Part shown: piece by piece, positions 37,848-46,072 of the stretch
How the letters are laid out: every line of letters begins with the position of its first letter
How positions within the stretch are numbered: position 1 is the first letter of the stretch
DNA from: Frondihabitans australicus
GTDB taxonomy: Bacteria > Actinomycetota > Actinomycetes > Actinomycetales > Microbacteriaceae
Assembly (NCBI RefSeq): GCF_003634555.1
Contig: NZ_RBKS01000001.1
Span: forward strand, 2,604,001 to 2,668,000
Reading direction: 5' to 3'
DNA: 64,000 bases
Notes under the pieces: generated by a model
The model's input: the letters and a program-made list of their open reading frames with translations, nothing else
What the model was told of the DNA's origin: nothing
The model's database searches: none
Made by a program: the position numbers and the translations under genes

Positions 37848-39299
37848 ATGACGACCACCGCCGCCGCCACGCCGGCCGAGCGAACGGCCACCGGCCGTCG
37901 CCGACCTCCCGCGCAGCAGATCGCCGTCGACGCGCTGCGGCACCGGCGTGAGCATCGGCGTCGGAGCACCGCGGTGGATCTGCTCGCGATCCTGGTCTGG
38001 GTCTCCGTCGCGGTCGCCGTCGCGCTGTACCTGGCCTCGACCGGGGCCCACGACCTGACGAGCGCCTCGGCCGTCGTCACGGCTCTCGGCATCGTCGCCG
38101 GGCTCGCCGCCACCGACCTCGTGCTCGTCATGCTGCTGCTGGCCGCGCGAGTCCCGCTCGTCGACCGGGTCTTCGGGCAGGATCGGGCGATCGCCGTCCA
38201 CCGGTCGCTCGGCAAGCCCGTGCTGTACCTCATCCTCGTGCACGCCCTGCTGATCACCGTCGGCTACGGACTGGCGGATCGGACCAGCCCGATCGGCGAG
38301 ACCGTGTCGCTCTTCACGACGATGCACGACATGCCGCTGGCCTATCTGGCGCTCGCGCTGTTCGTCGCCGTGGTCGTCACGTCGCTCGTGGCCGTGCGGC
38401 GGAAGCTGCCGTACGAGGCCTGGCACGTGATCCACCTGCTGAGCTACGCGGCGGTCGCGGTGGCGCTCCCCCACCAGCTCAGCGTCGGCAGCGTGTTCGC
38501 GAGCGACACCTGGCAGCGCGTCTACTGGATCACGCTCTACGTCGTCGTCCTCACGGCCGTCGCTGTCTATCGCTTCGCACTGCCCCTCTACCTCAGCTTC
38601 CATCACCGGCTGCGGGTCGTCTCGGTCGAGGCGATCGCTCCCGGCGTGTGGTCGATCCACCTCTCGGGAGTCGACCTCCACCGCCTCGGAGTCCAGGGAG
38701 GCCAGTACGGCATCTGGCGATTCTGGACCGCCCGCACCTGGTGGCACGCGCACCCCGTCTCGTTCTCGGCCGTTCCCGGCACCGACCGCGCACGCATCAC
38801 CGTCCGCGATCTGGGCGCAGGATCTCGGCGACTCGGCTCCATCCGCCCGGGCGCCCGCGTCTCCCTCGAGGGCCCCTACGGCCTCTTCACCCGACGAGCC
38901 CGGACCGCGCCGTACCTCACCCTCATCGCCGCCGGCATCGGCATCACGCCGGTGCGGGCCCTGCTCGAGGACTCGCCGCTGCGACCGGGCGAGGCGACCG
39001 TGCTGCTCCGGGGTTCGGATGCCGCCCAGCAGTACCTCTGGCGGGAGGTCGCCGACCTCGCGGCAAGGAACGGCGCCGAGGTGTTCGCCATGGTCGGGCC
39101 GCGGCCGAGCGGGTTCGACGTGTGGCAGTCCGCCGACGACCACCGGCGCGGTGTGACGCTCGCGTCGACGTTCCCGCACCTGCTGGAATCCGACGTCTAC
39201 ATCTGCGGCCCGCAGGCCTGGGCAGACCTCGTCGCGCGCGACGCGCGGCTCGCCGGGGTGCCCGAGCACCAGATCCACCAGGAGAGGTTCACGTCATGA
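37848..39299 (+). CDS. ferric-reductase-like transmembrane oxidoreductase
   Basis: The 483-aa protein starts at ATG 37848 with CCAGGAG 6 nt upstream. The membrane half (about 55-250) has six helices of the ferric reductase/NADPH oxidase type. Haem-ligand histidines occur in AVHRSLGKPVLYLILVHALL, TTMHDMPLAYL and EAWHVIHLLSYAAV. The cytosolic half is a ferredoxin-NADP reductase module: flavin-binding HPVSFSAVPG, GPYGLFTRR, NAD(P)-binding AAGIGITPVRALL and the C-terminal VYICGPQAWADLV. It should pass electrons from NAD(P)H via FAD and haem across the membrane. Its stop overlaps the next gene (ATGA). Confidence 0.9.
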   Translation: MTTTAAATPAERTATGRRRPPAQQIAVDALRHRREHRRRSTAVDLLAILVWVSVAVAVALYLASTGAHDLTSASAVVTALGIVAGLAATDLVLVMLLLAARVPLVDRVFGQDRAIAVHRSLGKPVLYLILVHALLITVGYGLADRTSPIGETVSLFTTMHDMPLAYLALALFVAVVVTSLVAVRRKLPYEAWHVIHLLSYAAVAVALPHQLSVGSVFASDTWQRVYWITLYVVVLTAVAVYRFALPLYLSFHHRLRVVSVEAIAPGVWSIHLSGVDLHRLGVQGGQYGIWRFWTARTWWHAHPVSFSAVPGTDRARITVRDLGAGSRRLGSIRPGARVSLEGPYGLFTRRARTAPYLTLIAAGIGITPVRALLEDSPLRPGEATVLLRGSDAAQQYLWREVADLAARNGAEVFAMVGPRPSGFDVWQSADDHRRGVTLASTFPHLLESDVYICGPQAWADLVARDARLAGVPEHQIHQERFTS

Positions 39300-39829
39300 G
39301 AGCACGAGCGGTTGCAGGTGGAGTCGTGGCGTCGGCCGCGGTCCTGGCCGTCGGCTGGCAGATCGGCGCGGGGCAGGTCGCGGCCACGAGCGGCACCGCC
39401 TCGGGGGCGGGGTCGTCCACGGCGACCGGGACGTCGGGCTCGAGCGGATCGACGGGAGCGACGGGCTCGAGCGGCTCGTCCTCGCCGTCGGCGACCGCGG
39501 CCCCCTCCCCGTCCTCGTCGGCGTCGTCCGGCACCTCCTCGAAGTCCTCGGTGTCGGGCACCTACGAGGGCACGACCGCCGAGACCCAGTTCGGCCCCGT
39601 GCAGGTCGAGATCGTCGTGCAGGCGGGCACCATCACGGACGTCAAGGCGCTGCAGCTCACGGATCAGGGCGGCCGCTCGGTCGAGATCAGCGCCTACGCC
39701 GCGCCGATCCTGCGCCAGGAGGCCCTGAAGGCGCAGTCCGCGAACATCCAGTCCGTCAGCGGCGCGACCTACACCAGCGAGGGCTACGTCACCTCGCTCC
39801 AGGCGGCGATCGACAAGGCGGGGCTGTGA
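39296..39829 (+). CDS. exported FMN-binding domain protein, flavinylation substrate
   Basis: The 177-aa protein has an N-terminal signal or anchor segment (VAGGVVASAAVLAVGW). A flexible Ser/Thr/Gly/Ala-rich linker spans about 30-87. A small FMN_bind domain follows (about 88-177), ending with SGATYTS at 155-161. In this family ApbE attaches FMN covalently to the second Thr (here T160) of the S-G-A-x-x-T motif. The linker would let the flavin domain reach across the wall. It is translationally coupled to the reductase upstream (ATGA) and ApbE downstream (GTGA), so the three form one electron-transfer unit. Confidence 0.88.
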   Translation: MRARAVAGGVVASAAVLAVGWQIGAGQVAATSGTASGAGSSTATGTSGSSGSTGATGSSGSSSPSATAAPSPSSSASSGTSSKSSVSGTYEGTTAETQFGPVQVEIVVQAGTITDVKALQLTDQGGRSVEISAYAAPILRQEALKAQSANIQSVSGATYTSEGYVTSLQAAIDKAGL

Positions 39830-40590
39830 CCGACGCGGCGACCCACGTCTTCGCGACCATGGGCACGACAGTGAGCATCCGCTTCGCCAACGGCGGCCCC
39901 GAACGTCAGGCGCTCGAACGGGTCGAGCAGGTCTTCGCCTCGTTCGACCGGGAGTTCAGTCTCTACGACCCGATGTCGCCCCTCAGCGCGGTGGCGCGCG
40001 GCGAGCTGACGCTGGCGGAGTCCGGCGACAGAGTCCTCGACGCCTACGCCACCGCGATCGACTGGCGCAACGCGACCGCGGGCGCCTTCACTCCGCACCG
40101 CCCCGACGGTGTCGTCGACCTCTCCGGCGTGGTCAAGGCCCTGGCGATCGCGGAGGCCGGCGTCGAGCTCGACCGGCTCTCGGGCTCCTGGCTGCTCAAC
40201 GTCGGCGGGGACGTGCTCGCTCGCGGCAGCACCGCGAAGGGCCAGCCGTGGCGCGTCGGCATCGTCGACCCCGAGCACCGCGACCGTCTGGCCGGCGTCG
40301 CCGAGCTGACCGGCGCCCGTCGCGCCCTCGCGACCTCCGGCGTCGCCGAGCGCGGCGAGCACGTCTGGCGGCACGGCGACGACTCGCTGGTGCAGGTGAC
40401 GATCGCGGCCGACGACATCGTCACGGCCGACGTGCTCGCCACCGCGATCCTCTCCGGAGGGCTGTCCGAGCTGGATCGTCTCACGGCGGCCCACGCCGTC
40501 GACGTGCTCGTGTTCGACCGCGAGGGCGAGGCGCGGGCGACGCCGGGTGCGCGCGAGTGGGTGTCGCCGGATCCTGCGACCCGACCCTAG
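39826..40590 (+). CDS. apbE: FAD:protein FMN transferase
   Basis: The 254-aa protein starts at GTG 39826. It has the ApbE hallmarks MGTTVSIRF, FDREFSLYDPMSPLSAV, the FTPHRPDGVVDLSGVVKALAI segment, LLNVGGDVLARG, and the Mg2+-binding region near TADVLATAILSGG. No lipoprotein signal is seen, so it may act in the cytosol or be exported another way. Its obvious substrate is the neighbouring FMN_bind protein. It is somewhat shorter than typical ApbE (about 300-350 aa). Its stop overlaps the convergent SRPBCC gene by 4 nt. Confidence 0.92.
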   Translation: MTDAATHVFATMGTTVSIRFANGGPERQALERVEQVFASFDREFSLYDPMSPLSAVARGELTLAESGDRVLDAYATAIDWRNATAGAFTPHRPDGVVDLSGVVKALAIAEAGVELDRLSGSWLLNVGGDVLARGSTAKGQPWRVGIVDPEHRDRLAGVAELTGARRALATSGVAERGEHVWRHGDDSLVQVTIAADDIVTADVLATAILSGGLSELDRLTAAHAVDVLVFDREGEARATPGAREWVSPDPATRP

Positions 40591-41060
40591 GTGGGGTCGC
40601 CCTCGACGACCGCCTTGAGCCGCCAGAGCTGGCCCACCTCGTCGCGCATCGTGCGCGAGACCAGGGGGCGCAGGAGCCGCGCCATCCCGCGCGGCTCCAC
40701 CTCGAGGGCGAACGAGAGCACGCACGTCCCTCCCGGCCGGGCCGTGATCGAGTAGCGCCCGCGAGGCCGGACGGGGCCTGCGAGCACACGGAACCGCAGC
40801 TCCTGCGGCCTGGTCGCCTCCGTGATCTCGTAGTCGCCGGCGATGTCGCGTCGACCCGGGCCGATCAGGATCTGACGGTAGATCGCCCCGACCTGCCCGT
40901 CGCCGCCGCGTTCCAGCGCGATCGAGCGCACGGCGGGACGCCAGAGGGCGTTGTTCATGCCGTCGGCGACGAAGTCGAACACCGCGTCGGCATCGCGGTC
41001 GATGATGACGTGGTTCTCGGCGCGCAGGAGCTGCCCGATGGTCTCGACGGTGGCGGTCAT
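40587..41060 (-). CDS. SRPBCC (START-like) family protein
   Basis: The 157-aa single-domain protein opens with LRAENHVIIDRDADAVFDFV, the typical first strand and helix of polyketide-cyclase/dehydrase-like SRPBCC folds. Alternating strands and a C-terminal helix follow (LLRPLVSRTMRDEVGQLWRLK). It binds hydrophobic small molecules in a cavity; the ligand is unknown. It is convergent with apbE. Confidence 0.8.
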   Translation of the reverse strand: MTATVETIGQLLRAENHVIIDRDADAVFDFVADGMNNALWRPAVRSIALERGGDGQVGAIYRQILIGPGRRDIAGDYEITEATRPQELRFRVLAGPVRPRGRYSITARPGGTCVLSFALEVEPRGMARLLRPLVSRTMRDEVGQLWRLKAVVEGDPT

Positions 41061-41150
41061 GGGGGCAGGCTCTCGCCCGCGCTCCCAGAATCGCCGGAGA
41101 TTGTGTGGGCGTGCTCCTGCGGCCCGGCTTCGCCTCGCCAGCGTCGGGCG

Positions 41151-43133
41151 CTAGATGACGACGTCGCTGCCCATCGTGACCGTGCGGTTCGGCGGCAGCA
41201 TGAAGCGGGCGGCGGGGTCGGCGGCGTTGTGCGCCAGGCCGACGAACAGCCGCTTGCGCCAGCCGACCATCGCCATCTTCTTGCCCTTCTTCTTCGCCCC
41301 GACGCGCAGGCCGCCCCGCGAGATGAAGTAGGAGGCGTTCTCCATGTCGTCGGGGTCGATGTCGAGCACGTCGGCGAGGCAGGCGGCGTGGAGGGCCTTC
41401 GGCAGGTCTTGGTCGTCCGAGAAGCCGAACTTCACCGTGATGTGGTCGATGCCGTCGTCGGTGTAGCCGAGGTCGTCGCGGAAGAACGCCTTCGAGTGCG
41501 GCACGTGAGGCACGTTCGCCGTGAGCACCGACACGAGAAGCACGTGCTCGTGGATGATGTGGTTGTGCTCGAGGTTCGCCCGGAGCGCCAGCGGAGTCGT
41601 GTCTTTGCTGGGGTGCGGGAAGATCGCGACGCCCTCGACGCGCGGGATCTTCTCGGTGTTGACCTGCTCGATGAAGTCGGCGAGGGACCCCTCGAGCCAT
41701 TGGCGCTTCTGCTGCACGAGCTGACGGCCTCGCCGCCACGTCGTCATGACGGTGATCACGGCGAGCGCGATGAGCAGCGGCACCCAGCCGCCGTGGATGA
41801 TCTTCGACAGGTTGCCGGCGAGGAAGGTCAGCTCGAGGCCGCCGAAGACCACGGCCGCCGCGATGAGCTTCCAGAGCTTCCACTGCCAGAGCTGTCTCGC
41901 GACGAGCAGCAGGAGCAGCGTGTCAACCACGAGCGCGCCGGTCACCGAGACGCCGTACGCCGTGGTCAGGGCGGCCGACGAGCGGAACGCCAGCATGATC
42001 GCCATCACGCCGATGAACAGCAGCATGTTCACGGCCGGCAGGTAGATCTGGCCGCCCTCGTTCTTCGAGGTCTGGCGGATCGTGATCGGAGGCAGCAGGC
42101 CGAGCTGCACCGCCTGCCGCGTGAGCGAGAACGCACCCGAGATGACCGCCTGGCTGGCGATCACGGTCGCCGCGGTCGCGAGGATCACGACGGGCAGCTG
42201 CAGCGCGTTCGGGAACAGCATGAAGAACGGGTCCTTGGTGGCCGACGGCGTGTTGAGCACCAGCGCGGCCTGGCCGAGGTAGTTGAGCACGAGGGCCGGG
42301 AACACCACGAAGAACCAGGATCGACGAATCGGCACACGACCGAAGTGGCCCATGTCGGCGTAGAGCGCCTCGGCTCCGGTGATGGTCAGCACCACGGCGC
42401 CGATGGCGACGAAGGTGACCACGGGGTGCGCGAAGACGAACGCGATGGCCCACGTGGGCGAGATGCCCTGCAGGACGCCGGGGTGGCGGATGATGTGCGG
42501 GATGCCCGCCGCGGCGATGACGACGAACCAGAGCAGCATGATCGGGCCGAAGAGGGCGCCCACGCGGCCGGTGCCGAACCGCTGCAGCAGGAACAGGAGC
42601 ACGAGGATCACCGCGGCGATCGGCACGACGAGGTGCGAGATCGACGGCGCGGCCGTCCCGAGGCCCTCCACCGCCGACAGGACCGAGACCGCGGGGGTGA
42701 TGACCGAGTCGCCGTAGAAGAGGGAGACGCCGACGATGCCGATCACGAGGAAGATGACCGCGCCGCCACGCCGTTTCGAGTACAGACGTCTCGCCAGGGC
42801 CGCGAGCGCCATGACGCCGCCCTCGCCGTTGTTGTCGGCGCGCATGAGCACGAGCACGTACTTGAACGACACGACGATGGTCATCGACCAGAACATCATC
42901 GAGATGACGCCGTAGACGTCCTCCGGCTTCGGCTGGACGACGCCGCCGTCGATCGTGAAGACGGTCCGCAGCGCGTAGAGGGGACTGGTGCCGATGTCGC
43001 CGAAGACGACGCCGAGTGCGGCGAGCGCCAGTGCGGTGATGCTGGCGCCGTGGCCGTGTCCTCCACCGCCGGTATCGGTCGCCTCAGCGCTGGGGGCGGG
43101 AGTGCGAGTCTGGGTCACGCGTGAACTCTCCAT
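41151..43133 (-). CDS. kup: low-affinity potassium uptake protein Kup
   Basis: The 660-aa protein starts at ATG 43133 (MESSRVTQTRTP). About twelve membrane helices start at residue 30 with the family opening ALAALGVVFGDIGTSPLYALRTVF. The long cytosolic C-terminus follows from about 465. It carries K+/H+ symport across the cytoplasmic membrane. No KdpDE-type regulator is near. On the minus strand, a TATTCT box at 43182-43187 could be the -10. Confidence 0.94.
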   Translation of the reverse strand: MESSRVTQTRTPAPSAEATDTGGGGHGHGASITALALAALGVVFGDIGTSPLYALRTVFTIDGGVVQPKPEDVYGVISMMFWSMTIVVSFKYVLVLMRADNNGEGGVMALAALARRLYSKRRGGAVIFLVIGIVGVSLFYGDSVITPAVSVLSAVEGLGTAAPSISHLVVPIAAVILVLLFLLQRFGTGRVGALFGPIMLLWFVVIAAAGIPHIIRHPGVLQGISPTWAIAFVFAHPVVTFVAIGAVVLTITGAEALYADMGHFGRVPIRRSWFFVVFPALVLNYLGQAALVLNTPSATKDPFFMLFPNALQLPVVILATAATVIASQAVISGAFSLTRQAVQLGLLPPITIRQTSKNEGGQIYLPAVNMLLFIGVMAIMLAFRSSAALTTAYGVSVTGALVVDTLLLLLVARQLWQWKLWKLIAAAVVFGGLELTFLAGNLSKIIHGGWVPLLIALAVITVMTTWRRGRQLVQQKRQWLEGSLADFIEQVNTEKIPRVEGVAIFPHPSKDTTPLALRANLEHNHIIHEHVLLVSVLTANVPHVPHSKAFFRDDLGYTDDGIDHITVKFGFSDDQDLPKALHAACLADVLDIDPDDMENASYFISRGGLRVGAKKKGKKMAMVGWRKRLFVGLAHNAADPAARFMLPPNRTVTMGSDVVI

Positions 43134-43329
43134 GGTTCGGCCGTCATGGCGGCGGCTGGCCTCATCCTGCCACCGCTGGGAGAGAATACCCGGATCATGC
43201 GGCGCGTTCGCAGACAGTGCCTCGCGCCGTCTGCCGTTTCGGCACGGTGCGGGTGTGCCCCGGGCGCGGAGCCCCGGGTGCTGGGCCCGGGCGCTGCGCC
43301 GCACCGGCTGCCGACGGTAGGGTCGCGGC

Positions 43330-43662
43330 ATGGAGTGGAGAGCGCTGGCGCGACGCGTGATGCGGTCGGGGCTGTGGTCGGTCGAGTCGCCGGGGTCGAT
43401 CGGCAGCGTCCGGTCGCTCGGCAGCGCGTGGTCTCTGCGGTCGCTCGGCAGCGCGGGCTCGATCGCGTCGATCGGGAGCGCCGGGAGCCTCGCCTCCATC
43501 GGCTCCGCCGGGAGCATCGCGTCAATCGGGAGCGCCGGCTCGATTCTGTCGATCGGATCCGTCGGCTGCATTCTGTCGATCGGCAGCCACGGGCGGAGCT
43601 TGGCGGTGTTCGATCGGCCGGTCGCCGGGCTCCTGCGCCGTCGCCGAGCCGACCCCGAGTAG
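43330..43662 (+). CDS. Ser/Gly/Ile nonapeptide-repeat protein of unknown function
   Basis: The 110-aa protein starts at ATG 43330 and is apparently leaderless: TAGGGT sits 6 nt upstream. Residues 20-92 are about eight copies of a 9-residue unit close to SIGSAGSIA, flanked by a short basic/aromatic N-terminus (MEWRALARRVMRSGLWSV) and an Arg-rich C-terminus (LLRRRRADPE). It has no signal peptide and no Asp, so it is not an RTX calcium roll despite the 9-residue period. Strictly spaced Ile/Leu among Ser/Gly suggests a small beta-solenoid or a tightly packed glycine-zipper membrane hairpin. I recall similar repeats in other Microbacteriaceae, but no function is known. The opposite strand is also open. 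Confidence 0.65.
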   Translation: MEWRALARRVMRSGLWSVESPGSIGSVRSLGSAWSLRSLGSAGSIASIGSAGSLASIGSAGSIASIGSAGSILSIGSVGCILSIGSHGRSLAVFDRPVAGLLRRRRADPE

Positions 43663-43679
43663 CCCGCTCCGCGCCCAAG

Positions 43680-43739
43680 CGCGACAAAACGCGACATCTG
43701 CGACACGGCTGAGCGTCGCAGGTGTCGCGTTTTGTCGCG
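43680..43739. repeat. 60-bp intergenic palindrome
   Basis: Two 25-bp arms (43680-43704 and 43715-43739) with one mismatch flank the 10-nt loop ACGGCTGAGC. The arm begins CGCGACAAAACGCGAC-like text and is itself built of repeated GCGAC. It lies between the repeat-protein gene and the dehydrogenase gene, both on the plus strand. It may be the terminator of the former, although the stem is far longer than needed and there is no T tract. Confidence 0.8.
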
Positions 43740-43781
43740 GGATGACGCGGGGAGGGGTAGGGCGAGCCCTACGATCTCTCT

Positions 43782-44684
43782 GTGCAGACGATCGGCGTGC
43801 TCGGGCTGGGGCGCATGGGCCTCCCCGTGGCGCGCCGTCTCGCCGACTCCGGGTGGCGCGTGCTCGGCCACGATCCCGACCCCGAGCGGTTGGCCGCAGC
43901 CACGCAGCACGGCATCGAGCCGGCGGAGTCCGCCCGTGCCGTCGCCGCCGCGAGCGACCTGCTCGTCACAGTGCTTCCCGGGCCGCAGGAGCTCCGCGAG
44001 GCTCTGCTCGGGCCGAAGGGTGTGGGGCGTGACCTGTCACCCGGCTCCTGCTGGCTCGACCTCACCAGCAACGACCCGCGCGTCGCCGACGAGGTGGCCG
44101 CCTCGCTCGCTTCGCGCGGCGTCGACAGCGTCGCCGCGCCGATGGGCGGCGGGCCGACGGCGGCGTGGGCGGGCACTCTGCGGTTCACGGTCGGGGGTGC
44201 GGAGGCTGCGGTCGAGCGGGTGCTGCCGATCCTGCGCCTGTTGGGCGACCCCGACGGCGTGACCCGCGCCGGCGAGACCGTCGGCAGCGCGCACGTGACC
44301 AAGCTCATGTCGAACGCGCTGTGGTTCGGGCAGGTCGTCGCGGTCACCGAGATGCTGCTGCTCGGCCAGTCGCTCGGGCTCACGGTCGCCGGCATGCGCG
44401 ACGCCCTCGCCGCCGGGCCGGGGTCGAGCCGGTTCATCGCCGAGCACCTCGACTCTCTGCTCGCGGGCGACGACCTAACCACGTTCAACCTGTCGCGGGT
44501 CGTCGAAGAGCTCGACACGCTCGACTCCCTGGCGCAGGAGCACGGCCTCACCCTCGACCTGCACACCCTCGTCGGCCGCCTGCACCGCGACGCTCTCGCC
44601 CACTTCGGCCCCGTCGACGGCGAGCTGATGGCCGCGCGGCTGCTCGAGGCGCGGGCCGGGCGGACGGTGCGGCTGCCCGGCTGA
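43782..44684 (+). CDS. NAD(P)-dependent beta-hydroxyacid dehydrogenase (HIBADH-like)
   Basis: The 300-aa protein starts at GTG 43782, with TACGAT 7 nt upstream suggesting a leaderless message. It has the Rossmann motif IGVLGLGRMGLPVARRLADSG. The substrate loop is APMGGGPTAAWAGTLRFTVGG, in place of the usual DAPVSGG. The catalytic Lys lies in GSAHVTKLMSNAL, and a C-terminal all-helical domain follows. Members oxidise 3-hydroxyisobutyrate, tartronate or related acids. The substrate is not determinable here. Confidence 0.85.
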   Translation: MQTIGVLGLGRMGLPVARRLADSGWRVLGHDPDPERLAAATQHGIEPAESARAVAAASDLLVTVLPGPQELREALLGPKGVGRDLSPGSCWLDLTSNDPRVADEVAASLASRGVDSVAAPMGGGPTAAWAGTLRFTVGGAEAAVERVLPILRLLGDPDGVTRAGETVGSAHVTKLMSNALWFGQVVAVTEMLLLGQSLGLTVAGMRDALAAGPGSSRFIAEHLDSLLAGDDLTTFNLSRVVEELDTLDSLAQEHGLTLDLHTLVGRLHRDALAHFGPVDGELMAARLLEARAGRTVRLPG

Positions 44685-44687
44685 GCG

Positions 44688-45200
44688 TCACTCGTGTGGC
44701 GCGCCGTCCCGAGCGATCGCGAATCCGCCTCGGCGCACGATCCTCGCGTCCGGTCGACCGGCGCGGCGACGCCCTCCGAGTCGACGATCGTCGTCGAGCT
44801 CGCCTTCGCGCAGCGTGCGCTGCAGCTGTTGCTCGACCCACGTCGCGGCGATCCGCGCCAGCGAGGCCGCGGGGAGTCGCACGCCGCTGACGCGCAGATC
44901 GTGGACGGGATCCTCTCCGGAAGCATCGTCGACGTATCCCGCCTCGCCCCACGAGCCCCGCAGCCACTGCGGCTGGGCCGGATCGAGTCGGGCCCCGATC
45001 CACAGGGTGTCGAGGGCACCCTCGAGTCCCGGTACCCGCACGCTGGCGTACACGGGCTCCGGTGCGGACAACGTCTCGACCGAGGTCGCCTTCGGCACCA
45101 CGTCGCTGTGCCACGACGCGGCGTATGAGCGGAGCGCCCCGAGGAACTCCGCCTCGTCGCCGTGCCGCTCCAGCAGGTCGTCGAAGAAGTCGTCGGTCAT
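44688..45200 (-). CDS. hypothetical protein
   Basis: This is a 170-aa soluble protein with no recognised domain. The N-terminal half is acidic and helical (MTDDFFDDLLERHGDEAEFLGALRS). The middle has short strands (EPVYASVRVPGLEGALDTLWIGARL), and the C-terminus is Arg-rich. It has no signal peptide or membrane segment. Codon use with high GC at third positions matches its neighbours, which supports a real gene. It converges with the dehydrogenase gene and starts 57 nt from a long palindrome. Confidence 0.6.
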   Translation of the reverse strand: MTDDFFDDLLERHGDEAEFLGALRSYAASWHSDVVPKATSVETLSAPEPVYASVRVPGLEGALDTLWIGARLDPAQPQWLRGSWGEAGYVDDASGEDPVHDLRVSGVRLPAASLARIAATWVEQQLQRTLREGELDDDRRLGGRRRAGRPDARIVRRGGFAIARDGAPHE

Positions 45201-45257
45201 CCCGCCATCATGCCGCGTCGGTGGTCACGCGCCGCAGCTCAGGGTCGACGCCGCGAC

Positions 45258-45325
45258 GTCGCACGAGGTTTCGGCCATGCTGCCAGCGAAAGTCCGCTGG
45301 CACCATGGCCGAAATCTCGTGCGAC
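45258..45325. repeat. 68-bp intergenic palindrome between divergent genes
   Basis: Arms of 31 bp (45258-45288 and 45295-45325) with two mismatches flank the loop AAAGTC. The arm begins GTCGCACGAG. It lies in the promoter region between divergently transcribed genes, where a terminator is not expected. As RNA it would form a very stable hairpin; as DNA it could form a cruciform or bind a regulator. Confidence 0.85.
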
Positions 45326-45365
45326 ATGAAGGTGAACTCGGCACGAGCCGCGCTAGGGTGCGGCG

Positions 45366-46058
45366 ATGGAGACGCGGAGCATGGGGGCGGACGGCTCTCA
45401 GGCCGCGCCTCGCGATGACGAGCCCGGCGTCTTCGCCGACGCGAGCCTGGTCGCGTTCGCCCCGACGCGGTGGATCCAGGTCGCAGGATCCGCAGCCCTC
45501 CTCGTGGCCATCGGTCTCGCCGCGATCGTCTTCACGCCCACCGTCGTGAAGGTCGATCGCGAGTACCTCCGCGCCGTCATCCCCGCCCTCGGCGCCTGCG
45601 CCGTCGTGCTCGGGATCGTCTGGCTCGTCTTCGGCCTGCGGGCATACCGCACGTTCGCCGAGCACGACGTCGCCCGATTCACCCAGATGCAGCTGGTCGG
45701 CCTGTGGATCATGACGACGCTCTTCGTGGCCACGGGCATCGCGGGCGGCGTGTGGGGGCTCGTCGTCTTCGGGAGCGGCCAGGTGTCGGTCTTCACCATC
45801 ACGTTCAGCCGCCCGCCGACGTCCGACCGGGGCTCGACGATCGCGCGGCTTCGTAGACGCCTACGGCCCTGCTTCATGGGTGAGGCCGCCGTCATGCTCG
45901 CAGCGGCTGTCGCGCTCGGCGTCGTGTCCCTGTTTGTGCCACTCCCCCGGCACCTCGCCGCCGACTACCAGACGAACGCGATCGTGCTGCTCTTCTTCTC
46001 GATCGTCGGTGCGGTGTGGTTGGTCGTGCGGCGGCGGCGCGGCGCGCAGTCCGCCTGA
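45366..46058 (+). CDS. hypothetical membrane protein
   Basis: The 230-aa protein starts at ATG 45366 and has TAGGGT 6 nt upstream, so it is probably leaderless. It has five predicted helices (WIQVAGSAALLVAIGLAAIVF, then around 80-100, 115-140, 175-195 and 205-222). A 25-residue acidic cytosolic N-terminus precedes them, and a basic loop between helices 3 and 4 contains TIARLRRRLRPCF. No family is recognised. Confidence 0.65.
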   Translation: METRSMGADGSQAAPRDDEPGVFADASLVAFAPTRWIQVAGSAALLVAIGLAAIVFTPTVVKVDREYLRAVIPALGACAVVLGIVWLVFGLRAYRTFAEHDVARFTQMQLVGLWIMTTLFVATGIAGGVWGLVVFGSGQVSVFTITFSRPPTSDRGSTIARLRRRLRPCFMGEAAVMLAAAVALGVVSLFVPLPRHLAADYQTNAIVLLFFSIVGAVWLVVRRRRGAQSA

Positions 46059-46072
46059 TCGTTCGCCGTCGA

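Noticed and set aside
36273-39278. A 1000-codon open frame on the minus strand opposite the histidine kinase and ferric-reductase genes
   Set aside because: It is a compositional shadow. The plus strand carries the recognisable H-box, ATPase and reductase motifs and the tight ATGA/GTGA junctions.
40248-43124. A 950-codon plus-strand frame opposite kup
   Set aside because: The product is His/Asp/Arg-rich low-complexity sequence without homology features; kup on the minus strand is complete.
43400-43620. CRISPR-like or tandem DNA repeat array
   Set aside because: The periodicity comes from 27-bp codon-level repeats of a Ser/Gly/Ile protein; the units are diverged and lack spacers.
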